DNA of 64,000 bases from Owenia fusiformis (Eukaryota; Annelida; Polychaeta; Sabellida; Oweniidae), in the NCBI GenBank assembly GCA_903813345.2, contig CAIIXF020000010.1, positions 3,711,169-3,775,168 on the forward strand. The letters run 5' to 3'. Shown here piece by piece: positions 46,344 through 56,640 of the stretch (its first letter is position 1; each line of letters begins with the position of its first letter). A model generated the notes under the pieces. It was given only the letters and a program-made list of their open reading frames with translations. It searched no databases and was not told where the DNA came from. Both the position numbers and the translations under genes were made by a program.

Positions 46344-48344
46344 CTAGTTATTCAAATTGAACTCCTCTCCATTAACTATGTGAGGGCTATCAGAAAAACT
46401 TCCCCTTTACCTCCAATCAATACGCAAGCTTCTCCCCTGTTTTTGACCATTCTAACTATGCTCGATGGGTTCCAGTACATCTAAGGGATATGGTACAACT
46501 ACAAGAAAAACACCCAGAGATCTATGAAGCCTTCCTGAAGAGTCACTTCACTGTGAGTAAATTGAGACAAAGTTTTTCTGCCATAGCAATCGATCAAGCT
46601 CATGAGCAGAAAAAGTCTTGTTAAATCAGATGGCGGAGCAGTGGGGCTCTTTGACAACCAGACAGCTCTACAGAAGTGGATGGTTGGAGGGCCTGAATTA
46701 GCCAGACTGATCACCGAGTTTGAGAATAATATATTTGATGATCAAGATGAGGACGTATCTAATCATGAACAAAGCAAAAGTATTCAAAAAAAGTTCAAAG
46801 ATGATGTAAAAACATTATCAGATATCATTGAAGAAATGGAAAATCCTTTCCTGGAGAAATCAACAGACTTGTACTCCTTAGACAACAAAGAAGTTGTATC
46901 ATCAACATCGTTATATGAAATGGAGCAAGCTGGCCAGGATTAGTACACATTGTACATAAAAGAAAGACTAGTTGACAGAACAAACCGTTTAGCACTATAA
47001 AGAGAAACAACTACAAAATATTTTAAGAACAGAAAACAAAAATGAATGTAACCAAGGAAACATTAAAAAAATAACGCCCTTTTCTTAAAATGAAAAATAA
47101 GTCTGACATTCTCAAACCATTAGAGCAGCTACCCACTGGAAATCAACAAGTTGAGTGCCCACAGGTAGAAGCATTGCTCCTTGATGGTGCAGCCATTGTG
47201 AAACTCCAACAGGCCAAAATATTCCAACAGTACTCAGATCATGTGTTCAATGAATAGAAAACTATATTTCTTTCTAGCTAGTAAAAGTGGAACGACTAGA
47301 CATTGTGTGGGATCAGTAGCTGGAAAACAGTTTAAAACTATCAACCAGACAGAAAGGAGAAATAGGCAAACAATGCCTAGTGAACCAAATTCACAGTCTC
47401 GAAATATGGATAGCTTTTGGAAATGGGAAAAATTATCTAACCCATGAACTTGTCTCCCCTTATTTCATGCCCTCATTGGTTCAGACACCACATCTGGATT
47501 CTATGGTAAATCCAAAACAACAGCATGGAAACAATGGAATGCTTATCCTGAATTGACAACCGCCCAATTTTGGCTGAAGATCCAAATAAGGTAGCCATAG
47601 TTACCCAATCATTAAACCTTTCATTGTTATTTTATACAATACAGCAAGCAACAAAACAACTATAAATGCTGCAAGACAAGAAATGTTAATGAAGAAAACC
47701 ACACAAATTGAGAACATTCCCCCAACATTAGACGCTTTAGAGCAGCATATGAAGTATGTCATTTACCAGGCAGTATAAGTATGGGGGCAGTCCACTATAG
47801 CCATCCCAGTCATTCCATCACCATCACAATGGGAATGGGAATCAATCAACACCAAGACTGGAACAATGATTTGGGTTCCAATGTTGAAGACACTACCAAA
47901 GCCTCAGATGCTTTTAAATATGCATTTGGAAGCAACGATGTTCAACTAAACGCTGCAAGTGCTTTAAAACCAATGTTCAATGTACCACCCTGCGTTTGTG
48001 TAATGGGGAATGTAAACATAACAACCATTAACTGATAATGACATATTTAATACTTGAGTGCCTACGGGTACTTAATAAGGTAACTTATCAACTAGTCAGA
48101 GAGTGCTTTCACTAAAACCTAACAGAATCAATTTATATTTGTGATTAACACATATTATATCTTAATCACTAAAAGTGGGCGTGGCCAATAACAAGCCTTT
48201 AACAATAGAACTGTCTCTCTTATAGCATATATTATATAGATATCATTAACTAATTTAACCTTATTCATTTTGTTCGGCTAAACTAGGTTACTTTCCTACT
48301 CATAATCGGAAGATTCACTAACTTGCATACTTAACTTGTTGATA

Positions 48345-49750
48345 ATATGGGCGTCGCCCCCAGTCAGACTTTAACAATGGATATCCATGAGAAATGCTTA
48401 TGTAATCTTAGTTATTATTTTGAGCATACTAAAAGCATACTAAAACTGCAATATGAGTATATTTAAACACATTTTAAAAAGAAAAAAAATCTCACCCCCA
48501 CCCCCAGGATTTGATGGGGGGAGGGGATAATTGTATTTTTTTATCGTTCTAGTGGACCAAAAAATGTCTCATGCTCTTAAATCAAAGATAAATGTATACT
48601 GATGATACAGGGTGATCATTAAGTTCTGGGAATTGGCCTGCCATTTCAAGATTTCTCAACCATTTGAGTTGACATTTTCAGCAATTGTACATTGTATAAT
48701 TCTGAATTGACACACAATGTTTCAAATACACATCACATCTACAATTTATTTTATTGTTATTACAAAAAAAGTAAAAGTGGATCGCGGGTCAGCAAATTTT
48801 GACTCATGTTAATCTTCAAGTTTCCTGCAAAACATATTCATCTTGCCTAGATGGTTGCTTCAAACTACTAGTACTAGAGGTAGAACAGTACTCTTGAAGT
48901 CATTTATTCAGAAGTATTCTTCATTGCTGAGAGGATCATTTCATTTATGATTGTTTCCATTAGCCTGGACACACATGCATTGTTGACAAACTTAGTCCAT
49001 AAAGATGTGTTCCATTCCTCCCTGTGGTATCCCTTGAAGATTTGCTCAAGCCGTTGAAACCAGTCCCTTATCGGAATCAAACTTATGACCTCTCATATAA
49101 TGCTTTAGCACCCAAAATGTAGTGAACCCTAATGGTGCTTCATCTGGTAAATATTGTCTGTTGAATATGGGGCAGTAATAACTTGTGTGAACCCTAATTC
49201 TTCAAGAGTAGTATGGGCAGCTTGAGTAATGGGAAGGAGCATGGTCATTATAAAAGATAACCCCCGCTATTTTGAGTCATGATTGTGACTTTGAGATGCT
49301 GATGAATGATACAAAAATAGAGCAAAGTACACTCTCATATAACAATAAAGATGTTACTTTAGAAACTAAAGCTAGAAGTATTTGAAAACATAAAAAATCA
49401 CAGAAAGATGTCCACCAAATAGGTTTTTACCAACCATACTTTTGGACCAAGCAAAATTTGAATTCATTTTTATTTTACCTGACCCGCTACGCCATTTGCC
49501 ATGTTGCTATAGTAACGGTAATTATCCATTGTGACATCAGATGACAATGAGACTGTTTTATCCAACCCAAAATTACATTCCCCATTTACCTTGAAAATTT
49601 CAAGTAAATTGGTTGAAAAATAATGAAATGACAGATAAATTCCCAGAACTTAGTGATCACCCTGTATATGGAAAGTTTCACGCTTCGTTCCAAGAATGAA
49701 CTATTTTGACACTATTTATCTCGCTAAACTAAGATTGTCGCAATCAAGAC
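48345..49750 (-). repeat. Diverged inverted copy of the unit flank, split by mariner
   Basis: 48345-48605 together with 49667-49750 match, in opposite orientation, the unit segment equivalent to 43958-44285. Shared words include CTAGTGGACCAAAAAATGTC, CATGCTCTTAAATCA, CCCCCAGGATTTGATGG and GGAACGAAGCGTGAA. Identity is clearly lower than among the three tandem units. With unit 3 it brackets the IDQAHEQ-family pseudogene as an inverted pair. Confidence 0.78.
48608..49664 (-). mobile_element. Mariner-type element relic (1.06 kb) with TA duplication
   Basis: TIRs begin CAGGGTGATCATTAAGTTCT on the left and the same with one mismatch on the right, inverted for about 27 bp, and TA flanks both ends (48606-48607, 49665-49666). 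On the minus strand, around 49260-48900, decayed transposase words appear: NDHAPSHY (second catalytic Asp block), TFWVLKHYMRGHKFDSD (region after the third Asp) and WNTSLWTKFVNNAC. The N-terminal half is missing and several stops are present. It split an older inverted repeat copy. Confidence 0.8.
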
Positions 49751-51300
49751 TTCGTCCTTCCATCCCATTGAAAAGGCGGTAGATCAAGTACACATCGACA
49801 AAAGTAATTTTATCTTTAGCAAATGGTTGTTCTTGACACGAGAGTTGGTCTGTGAAAGTCTTGACTTTTAAACTTCCTCTGTTACCAATATTTGAGTTTA
49901 ACTCAATGTTCGGTTTTTCATTTTTGGGGCTATGTTTATTGAGTTTGTACTATACCTACATCACCACTTGCTGCATAACCAAATACGTCTATTAGTCAAC
50001 GAATCTTCATAAACCTACACAAATGAGTACTTCCCTATCTATTTTGGACGCATTTCTTGGTCTAAAATCAAGGTCATATCATTTTGTGGAGTAATATAAC
50101 TACAAATGCATTCAATCTAAAATACGTAAAACTTGGGTTTTAAACACGTGGACACTAATGCTCTTTTATGATTATCTGTCCTGACCGTGCCATTTACTTT
50201 GGCTTTTGAAGCTGTGAATAAAAACTGGTGGACCGTGTTGTCAGACTACGAAGGTTATATTGCTTTATTTAATACTGGCTTACTTCAACGAATTAATGCG
50301 ATTTTATCACAATTTATCCTGCTCAGACGAAAGACGATACATTCACAGATTATTTTACCTTCCGCAAAATCTTGATTAAGAGTTTGAAGGTAGCCTTCAT
50401 ACAATCCAACTATCAAAAAAAGGTTTCGTCAAAACGTACATTGAACTCTGTGTTGTTGATTAAAGCTTATGAAACAAATCAATCGATACTGCATTTTGAA
50501 TGAGAATCAAACTTTACAATGTTTCACTGTGCATCTCAATCGTGAATTATCTCTTGGCTGGATTGTCTGTGTGTATAGGATATGGTTCATTCAACATACC
50601 TCTCTAGTCTGCGTTTGGAACTGACGTCCCAATGAGAATATCGTAGAGATGGAGCAAACGTCTTTATGATGTCTGAAGGGCCTGTCATAGATCTAGATCT
50701 ACACAGCCCTTAAAACAAAAAGCTAGACAGGTTAGTGTGGTTATATACTTTGATTATGAATGTTACCCCACGCGTTATATTTTTATTAGCTATATCGTAT
50801 GCTCGTATTCGATTATTAATTCTGAGAACAAACTCGTATGATATACTAGTGATATCTGATCTCCTTCTCCATTGTGATACTTCATATCATAGAAATGCCA
50901 AATGGATTAGACAACCATGAAATGTACATTAGTTACCTCATATTAATACACTTGGGATGTGTTTGTAGACAGATTAAATGGACCTGAAATTCGGGAAGTC
51001 GCGTATAGCCTTATTAGTTGATTGTATTATATTTTAAAGTATCCAAGCAAGTCATGAAGGAGTGGCTTCCAGAATGCAATTTTGATATATTTTTTTTGTT
51101 TCGTTTGATAAACATAGGCCTTCTAAGTTCGGGGAATTAAAATAACCTTGAATTAGCCTGGTTCTGAATGATATCTTGATTACGAAATTCAAAATTAACA
51201 GTCGCCATTTTCACTTCTGATTTTGAATCGCGAGTTTTTGTCGTATTACAAAATAAACAAGGCACAGCGTGAACAATATCGAACCTTAAACATAGCTTGT
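49751..51300. other. Intergenic stretch, no gene recognised
   Basis: Short open frames exist (for example 50187-50375 and 50735-50920), but none shows recognisable motifs or matching exon borders. I see no repeat family assignment. Confidence 0.4.
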
Positions 51301-52337
51301 AGGCTTGATGACCCAGAAAGCAAGATGACCGCCGAAAAGTTAATCAGCTCTAGAACTTCTTACCATGTAGTATGTGCCAAATCTCTTCCAAAGTGGCTTA
51401 GTTAGTCTAAACCGATGTTGAGGTAGATTACTAAGAAGTGGCCCATAGTCATTAAAGATCGGTTCATTGATTTTTCATTTTCACTTGTCTGCAGTTAATT
51501 AGGTGACACGAAAGGGCTAAACGGCTTGCCCCAAGGTGCAACCGTCAAAAATATGAGTTTGAAAAAAATCATGTTTTTCAAATAATAGCAGTGAGTATAT
51601 GAAATATGAGGCATATTTGATATTGATATGTACAAGTATGATAGTCTATTTGGGTGTGGTCATTTTTATTAAAAACAATAATGGTGAAGAATTATACATT
51701 ACTGACCTTGAAATGCCATTTTAATTCAAAAGTCACTGTTGCTAATGATAATATTCCTATTTTACATATTCAATGTTTTCTAAATGTTTCAATTACCATT
51801 ATGTTAGTTTTTGGCAAAGTAAATAATTATAGGGGTCACACAAGGATCCACTTTATTTAGAACTTTTTCATATTTAGTGATGATTTCAAAAAATACCAAG
51901 TTTAACACAATTTTGTTTGTTAAATATTAAATAAAATGATGGTATTGTGTTTGTTTCATTGTTTCAACTAAAAATCGCAATTCATTGCTCTTGCTCTTAG
52001 AGCTGCAGGGCATATACCAGTTCAAAAAGTGTTCAATAAAGTTGATCCTTGTGTGAGCCCTATGATTATTTACTTTGCCAAAAATGAATATAACGATTAT
52101 TCAGATATATAAAAATCCTTTAATAGGTTAAATAGGAATACAATGATTGACTTTTGAATAGAAAGGCATTATACATGTACATATGTAGTTGTTGCAGTAA
52201 AATTACCAAACCAAAGTGGACTATCTTTCCATATTAATAGCAAATGGGCCGTCTATTTGCATTTTACTGAAATTATTTGTATCAAAAGTTTATTGTGATA
52301 AAGCAGGCAGTGATTTTGATACTTGTTTAGCTTGCAG

Positions 52338-52573
52338 ACAGTGATCTAGTCGAGACAACATCTTGTAGTAATGGGTGTAACAGTGATGAGGCAGGAATTG
52401 ATTTTATAAATGCAACTTTTGACAATTCTGTTATTGATGGTTTATCTAACAGTTAGCCATTTTGTCCAACATTCTGCTTGGACGCCAAATTAAAAGATAC
52501 TGATTTGCATCACATCAAGTTTGATTTGTTCACCGATGTTTGTCAGAGTGATACCTGTAGCAGCTGCACTTGA
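52338..52573 (+). pseudogene. Exon-like reading frame with one in-frame TAG
   Basis: After a possible acceptor TAGCTTGCAG (ending 52337), one frame runs 78 codons to TGA at 52571-52573 with a single TAG at 52454-52456. It encodes acidic, Cys-bearing sequence: VETTSCSNGCNSDEAG before the stop, and PFCPTFCLDAK then DVCQSDTCSSCT after it. I do not recognise the family. It could be the last exon of a decayed gene, a captured exon, or chance. Confidence 0.35.
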
Positions 52574-52789
52574 CTGATATGCAACACGATATATGTGAGC
52601 TTTCATTGCAACATTTACATTTAGAACAGTTACAATTTTACTTAGTCTGATAGAAAATTAGATAATTGAAGTATATTTCTTTGAGTTTATTCAATTTGAA
52701 CATTACTTTTACAATACAGATACCTTCGTTTTGAAACATTAGCAGCAAACGACCAGTTTTCAACTTTGAATATTTAATTTTTGTTCATA

Positions 52790-53720
52790 AAAAGTGTATT
52801 CTACAAAAGTCAAGGTCATTTCAAGGTAAAATGTCAATATTTAGGTAGTTGGCTTTTTAAGACCTGACCCTCCACAACCAATGATTAGGTGACCTGAAGT
52901 CAAGGTCTGAATAGATCAAGGTAATTTTAAGGTCAATATCTAGCGAGTTGACATGAGAACAATTGTGACCTTTGGCGACCAATGAGAAGGTGATTTCAAG
53001 GTAATTTCAAGGTCAAAGGTCAATATCTAGGTCATAGGTAGTTGGCTACTGTGGGTCTTCAGTAACATTTGATCACCAAAGATAAAGTGACCTACGGTCA
53101 ATGTCACTGTTTATGGCTCAAGGTCATCTCAAGGTCAGAGATCAATATCTGAATATTTGGCATTTTGGGGATGCTGCTTCATGTGAGTACCCATTGATAT
53201 GTGTTCTGAGGTCAAGGTCATTCATACAAGGTCAAAATCTCTGTATTTGGCGTTTTGAGGCCCTGGGGCTGCTATGACCCTTGGCAACTCATGCTAAGGT
53301 GACATGAGGTCAAAGTCAATATCTATTGCTCAAAATTATAATAAGGTCAAAGGTCAATATCTAGGTAGTTGGCTCGTTTGAGGCTACACCGACATTTGAT
53401 CACCAATGATAAAGTGACCTGAGATCAGTGTCATTGTTATAGGTCAGGGTCAAAGATCAATATCTAAATATTTGGCGTTTTGGGGCGGCTGCTGCACTTG
53501 ACTCCATTGAAACGTGACCTAGGGTCAAGGTCAATCTAAGGTCAAATTTCAATATCTTAGTGTTTGGCGTTTTAAGGCCACAGGGGCTGCTGTCGTGATG
53601 TGACCCTTGGCGACTCACGATAAGGTGACATGAGTCAGTCATCATTTAATGGTTCAATTCAAGATCGTCTCAATGTCAATATCTAGGTATTGGTGTTTCA
53701 AGGCACTCGGGGATGCTGTT
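52790..53720. repeat. 326-bp AGGTCA-rich tandem repeat
   Basis: About three degenerate units. CATTTGATCACCAA recurs at 53066 and 53393, and TGACCCTTGGC.ACTCA at 53275 and 53601, both giving a period of 326-327 bp. I counted about twenty AGGTCA/TGACCT words, many as TCAAGGTCA. It is unrelated in overall sequence to the element at 7848-9277 but shares this word. Confidence 0.75.
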
Positions 53721-54633
53721 GACGCTTGGTGACACATTACAATGGTGACACATTTCAATTGACATTTTAAAAGTAATAGTCGATCATTTCTGTTTTATCA
53801 TGTCAATTTTAGTAAAATTTGCCAATTTGAAGTAAAATTATAACAGAAGAGACCCAAATGTGAGGTCATATTAATGACTGCACTCAGTAATCTTCAGTCA
53901 AGCTGACGAAGTTTTTCATGAAAGAGTTACTTTCTGGTGTGGTTCTAAATTGAATAAGTATAAGCAGGTGCGATTTCAAAAATGCAAATTTAAAGCAAAT
54001 TTCGCAAAATTTAGTTATTGATATGTAGAGATAGTCCATTAGGGTATGGTTATTCTCTTAAAAACAATTATGGTACAAATTTGGTACTTCTGACTATATA
54101 ATGCTTTTTTATTCAAAAGTCAATTATATTATTCTTATTTGACTATCAAATGATTTTCATATATCCGAATAACCATTATATTAGTTTTTGGCAAAGTAAA
54201 TAATAGTAGGGATCACACAAGGATCAGCTGTATTGAAGATTGGTCATACTGGTATATGCCCTGTCTCTCTAAGATCAACGGCAATGAATTGTGATTTTTC
54301 AGTTGAAACAGGGAAACAAACACATTATCATTATTTTGTTTAACATCAAATAATTTTCTGTTAAACGTAGTAATTTTTCAAAACATCACTAAATATGAAA
54401 AAGGTGTAGATAAAGTGGATCCTTGTGTGAGCCCCATTATTATTTACCTGGCCAAAAACGAATATAATGGTAAGTGTAATATATAGAAAACATTGAATAG
54501 GTAAAATAGGAATATAATTAATAACAACTGTGACTTTTGCATTAAAATGGCATTTTAAGGTCAGAAATGTATAATTCTTCAATATTATTGTTTTTAATAA
54601 AAATGACCACACCTAAATGGACTATCATACATA

Positions 54634-55701
54634 CGAGGGTTGTCCCATAAGTCTTGAAATTTTTATTCTTATTCATAGAATATTTGAGATACAATGATAA
54701 AAATTTCACATTTTCTAACGTAGATATATTTCTACTATCTCTGTAAGTTTCATAGCATAATAAGATCATTTGGTAATGTTACAGATGATTAAAAATGGAA
54801 TGTTGGGGGTACCCGGGGCAGAAAACAGGATAAAAATACAAATATGACGTAAAAATTAAGGATTTGGGAACCCCTGGATCAGCTCAACACGTTGCCTTTT
54901 CTGCTCCGCTGTCAGAATATGTGGAACGAATCTAGGGGCTACCTTTGACATCCAAAGGTCTTTCTTCATCACTCTGTGAGCAGTACTCTTACTAATATCA
55001 AAGTCTAAGCGATCTTCCTACACTGTGTAATCTCATTTCAGCCCTTATAGGCCTACTCTCTGCAATATGTGATTTGAGATTGTCACTGGATTTTGGCCTT
55101 CCACTTCTAGTAGCATCTTCCAGGCTGGTATCTCCAGTTTTTAACTTCTTCTATCACCTCCATATTGTAGGTGCACTTGGAGTTTACTGTCTTTATACTT
55201 TTTCCATGGCTGTTCTTGTTTGTGTAGGTGTATGCCTTAAGGAGGCGTGGTATTGCACAACTGCACGCAAAGATTTAACATCTGGTGACAAAATCCCTGC
55301 CATTTTGATTTTCAAAATGCTGTGGCACTGTACCAAAATTGAGCAATTGTGCTAGTTTATTATGACATCACAGAGGTATTTCATAAGATTTTACCAAGAA
55401 TACAGTGTTTTTGTCAATCTTGACAGGTGATTCACAATTTAAGATACATACCATCCGTTAAAATCCTTAATACTCCCACGGCTCCATTTTACATTTTTAC
55501 TATATTTCATTACTGCCCCACCCCCCGACTCCCCCGGTTACCATAGCAACCATAATAGTTACTCAAGTTCATAATTTTGTTATGAAACTATCACATGTTG
55601 AAGATAATTGATTGATCTTGATATATACCAATTTTCAGCCAAATTCATCAAAATCTTTTTGAATTAGAATAAAAATTTCAAGACTTATGGGACAACCCTC
55701 G
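54634..55701 (-). mobile_element. Mariner-type element relic (1.07 kb) with TA duplication
   Basis: TIRs start CGAGGGTTGTCCCATAAGTC with a near-perfect inverse at the right end (about 36 bp), flanked by TA at 54632-54633 and 55702-55703. The minus strand carries the transposase N-terminal region in broken frames at about 55310-54881: RSGRPKSSDN, SKSTAHRVMKKDLWMSKVAP, then RFVPHILTAEQKRQRVE, typical of the second helix-turn-helix and linker of mariner transposases. The catalytic domain is missing, so it is an internally deleted relic. It sits in the right arm of an older palindrome. Confidence 0.82.
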
Positions 55702-56421
55702 TATCAATATCAAATCTGCCTCCTATTTCATATACTCGCTGCTATTATTTGAAAAAAAAAGATTTTTGTCAAACTCATCTTTTTGCCGATTGCACCTCGG
55801 GGCAAGCCGTTTAGCTCTTTCGTGTCACTTTTTTGAGTGCAGACAAGTAAAAATGAATAGTCAATGAACCAATCTATAATGACTATGGTTCAACTCATAG
55901 TAACCTACCTCAACATCAGTTAATGGGATTTTCTGGAGTTTTGGCGCACACTAATGTAACATGTGAAAAGATTTGAATGTAACATGTGAAAAGATTTGAA
56001 GTAAATCTGTTGAGTGGTTTTCCTGGAATCACGATGACAAGATTTATCTAAAACCTTCAAAGATGGCCGCCAGAATGCAAGATGGCAGGCAAAAAGTTAA
56101 TCCGCTCTAAAACTTCCTACCATGTAACATGTGTGAAAATTTGAAGTGAATCCGTCTGGTGGTTTTCCTTAAATTGTGAGGACAAGAGAGTGAGACGCCG
56201 CCCGCCCACCACCGTCCTTGTTAGGTACTATACAAACTTTAAAACGATCAAGATGTAAGGCCAAATCTTTTTGTTTTGATCGCTGATTATAGTTTAAAGC
56301 TGGTTTGATGTCAGACAATATGTATGTATAATTTAATTGCCTCTTTATATATTAAAGAGAGTTACATTCATATTTTACATAAAGTGATTAATTAGTTGAA
56401 AGCATCACAAAATTATTAAGA

Positions 56422-56640
56422 TTAATAATTTGATAAAAGCAGTTGTCTCTGCTTGTGCATTATATAAACGTACTGCGATATTTCTGAGAGCTTCTCATAA
56501 TCACAGCACACGATACTGACTAGTATCGATTCAATAATAAAATTGTCAGAAAAAGCTGGACATTTGAGTAAAAAATGTTTAACAGTTTCATTTTCATTAA
56601 GCTCGCAGAGCACACTCGTTTTACACACAGGTGTATAATC
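56422..56640 (-). pseudogene. LINE ORF2 C-terminal fragment
   Basis: The minus-strand frame reads CKTSVLCELNENETVKHFLL then KCPAF, matching the C-x(n)-C...H...C motif near the end of CR1/RTE-type ORF2 proteins (compare CLCGS..DTKHF in the LINE at 20985-26975). The rest of the element is absent, so it is a short relic. Confidence 0.6.

Larger units (their letters stand above)
42108..46467. repeat. Tandem unit 3, continues into the rest of the gene
   Basis: Same as unit 1 up to GCTCGATG (46460-46467). There it lacks the 107-bp tail of units 1 and 2 and continues in frame into the downstream part of the IDQAHEQ-family gene. It keeps both palindrome arms (about 44510-44710 and 44865-45080). Units 2 and 3 share variants that unit 1 lacks, for example CAGGTGCGTGA near 42511. 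Confidence 0.9.
45351..48033 (+). pseudogene. Degraded gene of an uncharacterised multi-copy family (IDQAHEQ/GGAVGL, Cys-rich tail)
   Basis: Several frames together carry an ordered series of motifs. These are VTRTRRGHTVTA (about 45370), FDKWCNVQQ..PVFKFWFL (to 45752), ELLSINYVRAIR (46359), FDHSNYARWVPVHLRDM (46442), FSAIAIDQAHEQ (46574), SDGGAVGL and WMVGGPELARL (46627-46712), LLDGAAIV (47177), HALIGSDTTSGFYGK with TAWKQWN (47467-47540), IPPTLDALEQHMKYVIYQA (47716-47773), and a tail RCKC...QC...LCNGEC (47948-48020). I recognise this pattern from multi-copy hypothetical proteins in marine invertebrate genomes but know no function, catalytic residues or curated name. Two insertions, several frameshifts (for example near 46605) and stops break it. 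Inverted copies of the flanking repeat on both sides suggest it travels with a transposon. The Cys-rich tail could bind zinc; that is inference only. Confidence 0.72.
51301..56170. repeat. Composite nested palindrome around an AGGTCA-rich core
   Basis: An outer inverted pair lies at 51413-51655 and about 54600-55920; the right arm is split by a mariner relic, and both arms share GGCAAGCCGTTTAGC-type sequence in opposite orientation. Inner palindromes lie at 51655-52220 and 54029-54620, each with arms containing GATCCTTGTGTGAGCCC or its complement and a central GAATTG/CAATTC region. A separate block, AAAAGTTAATC.GCTCTA, occurs in direct orientation at 51336 and 56093. This looks like several rounds of foldback-type insertion. 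Confidence 0.65.

Noticed and set aside
55074-55355. 93-codon + strand frame
   Set aside because: Opposite strand of the mariner transposase relic, whose motifs are on the minus strand.
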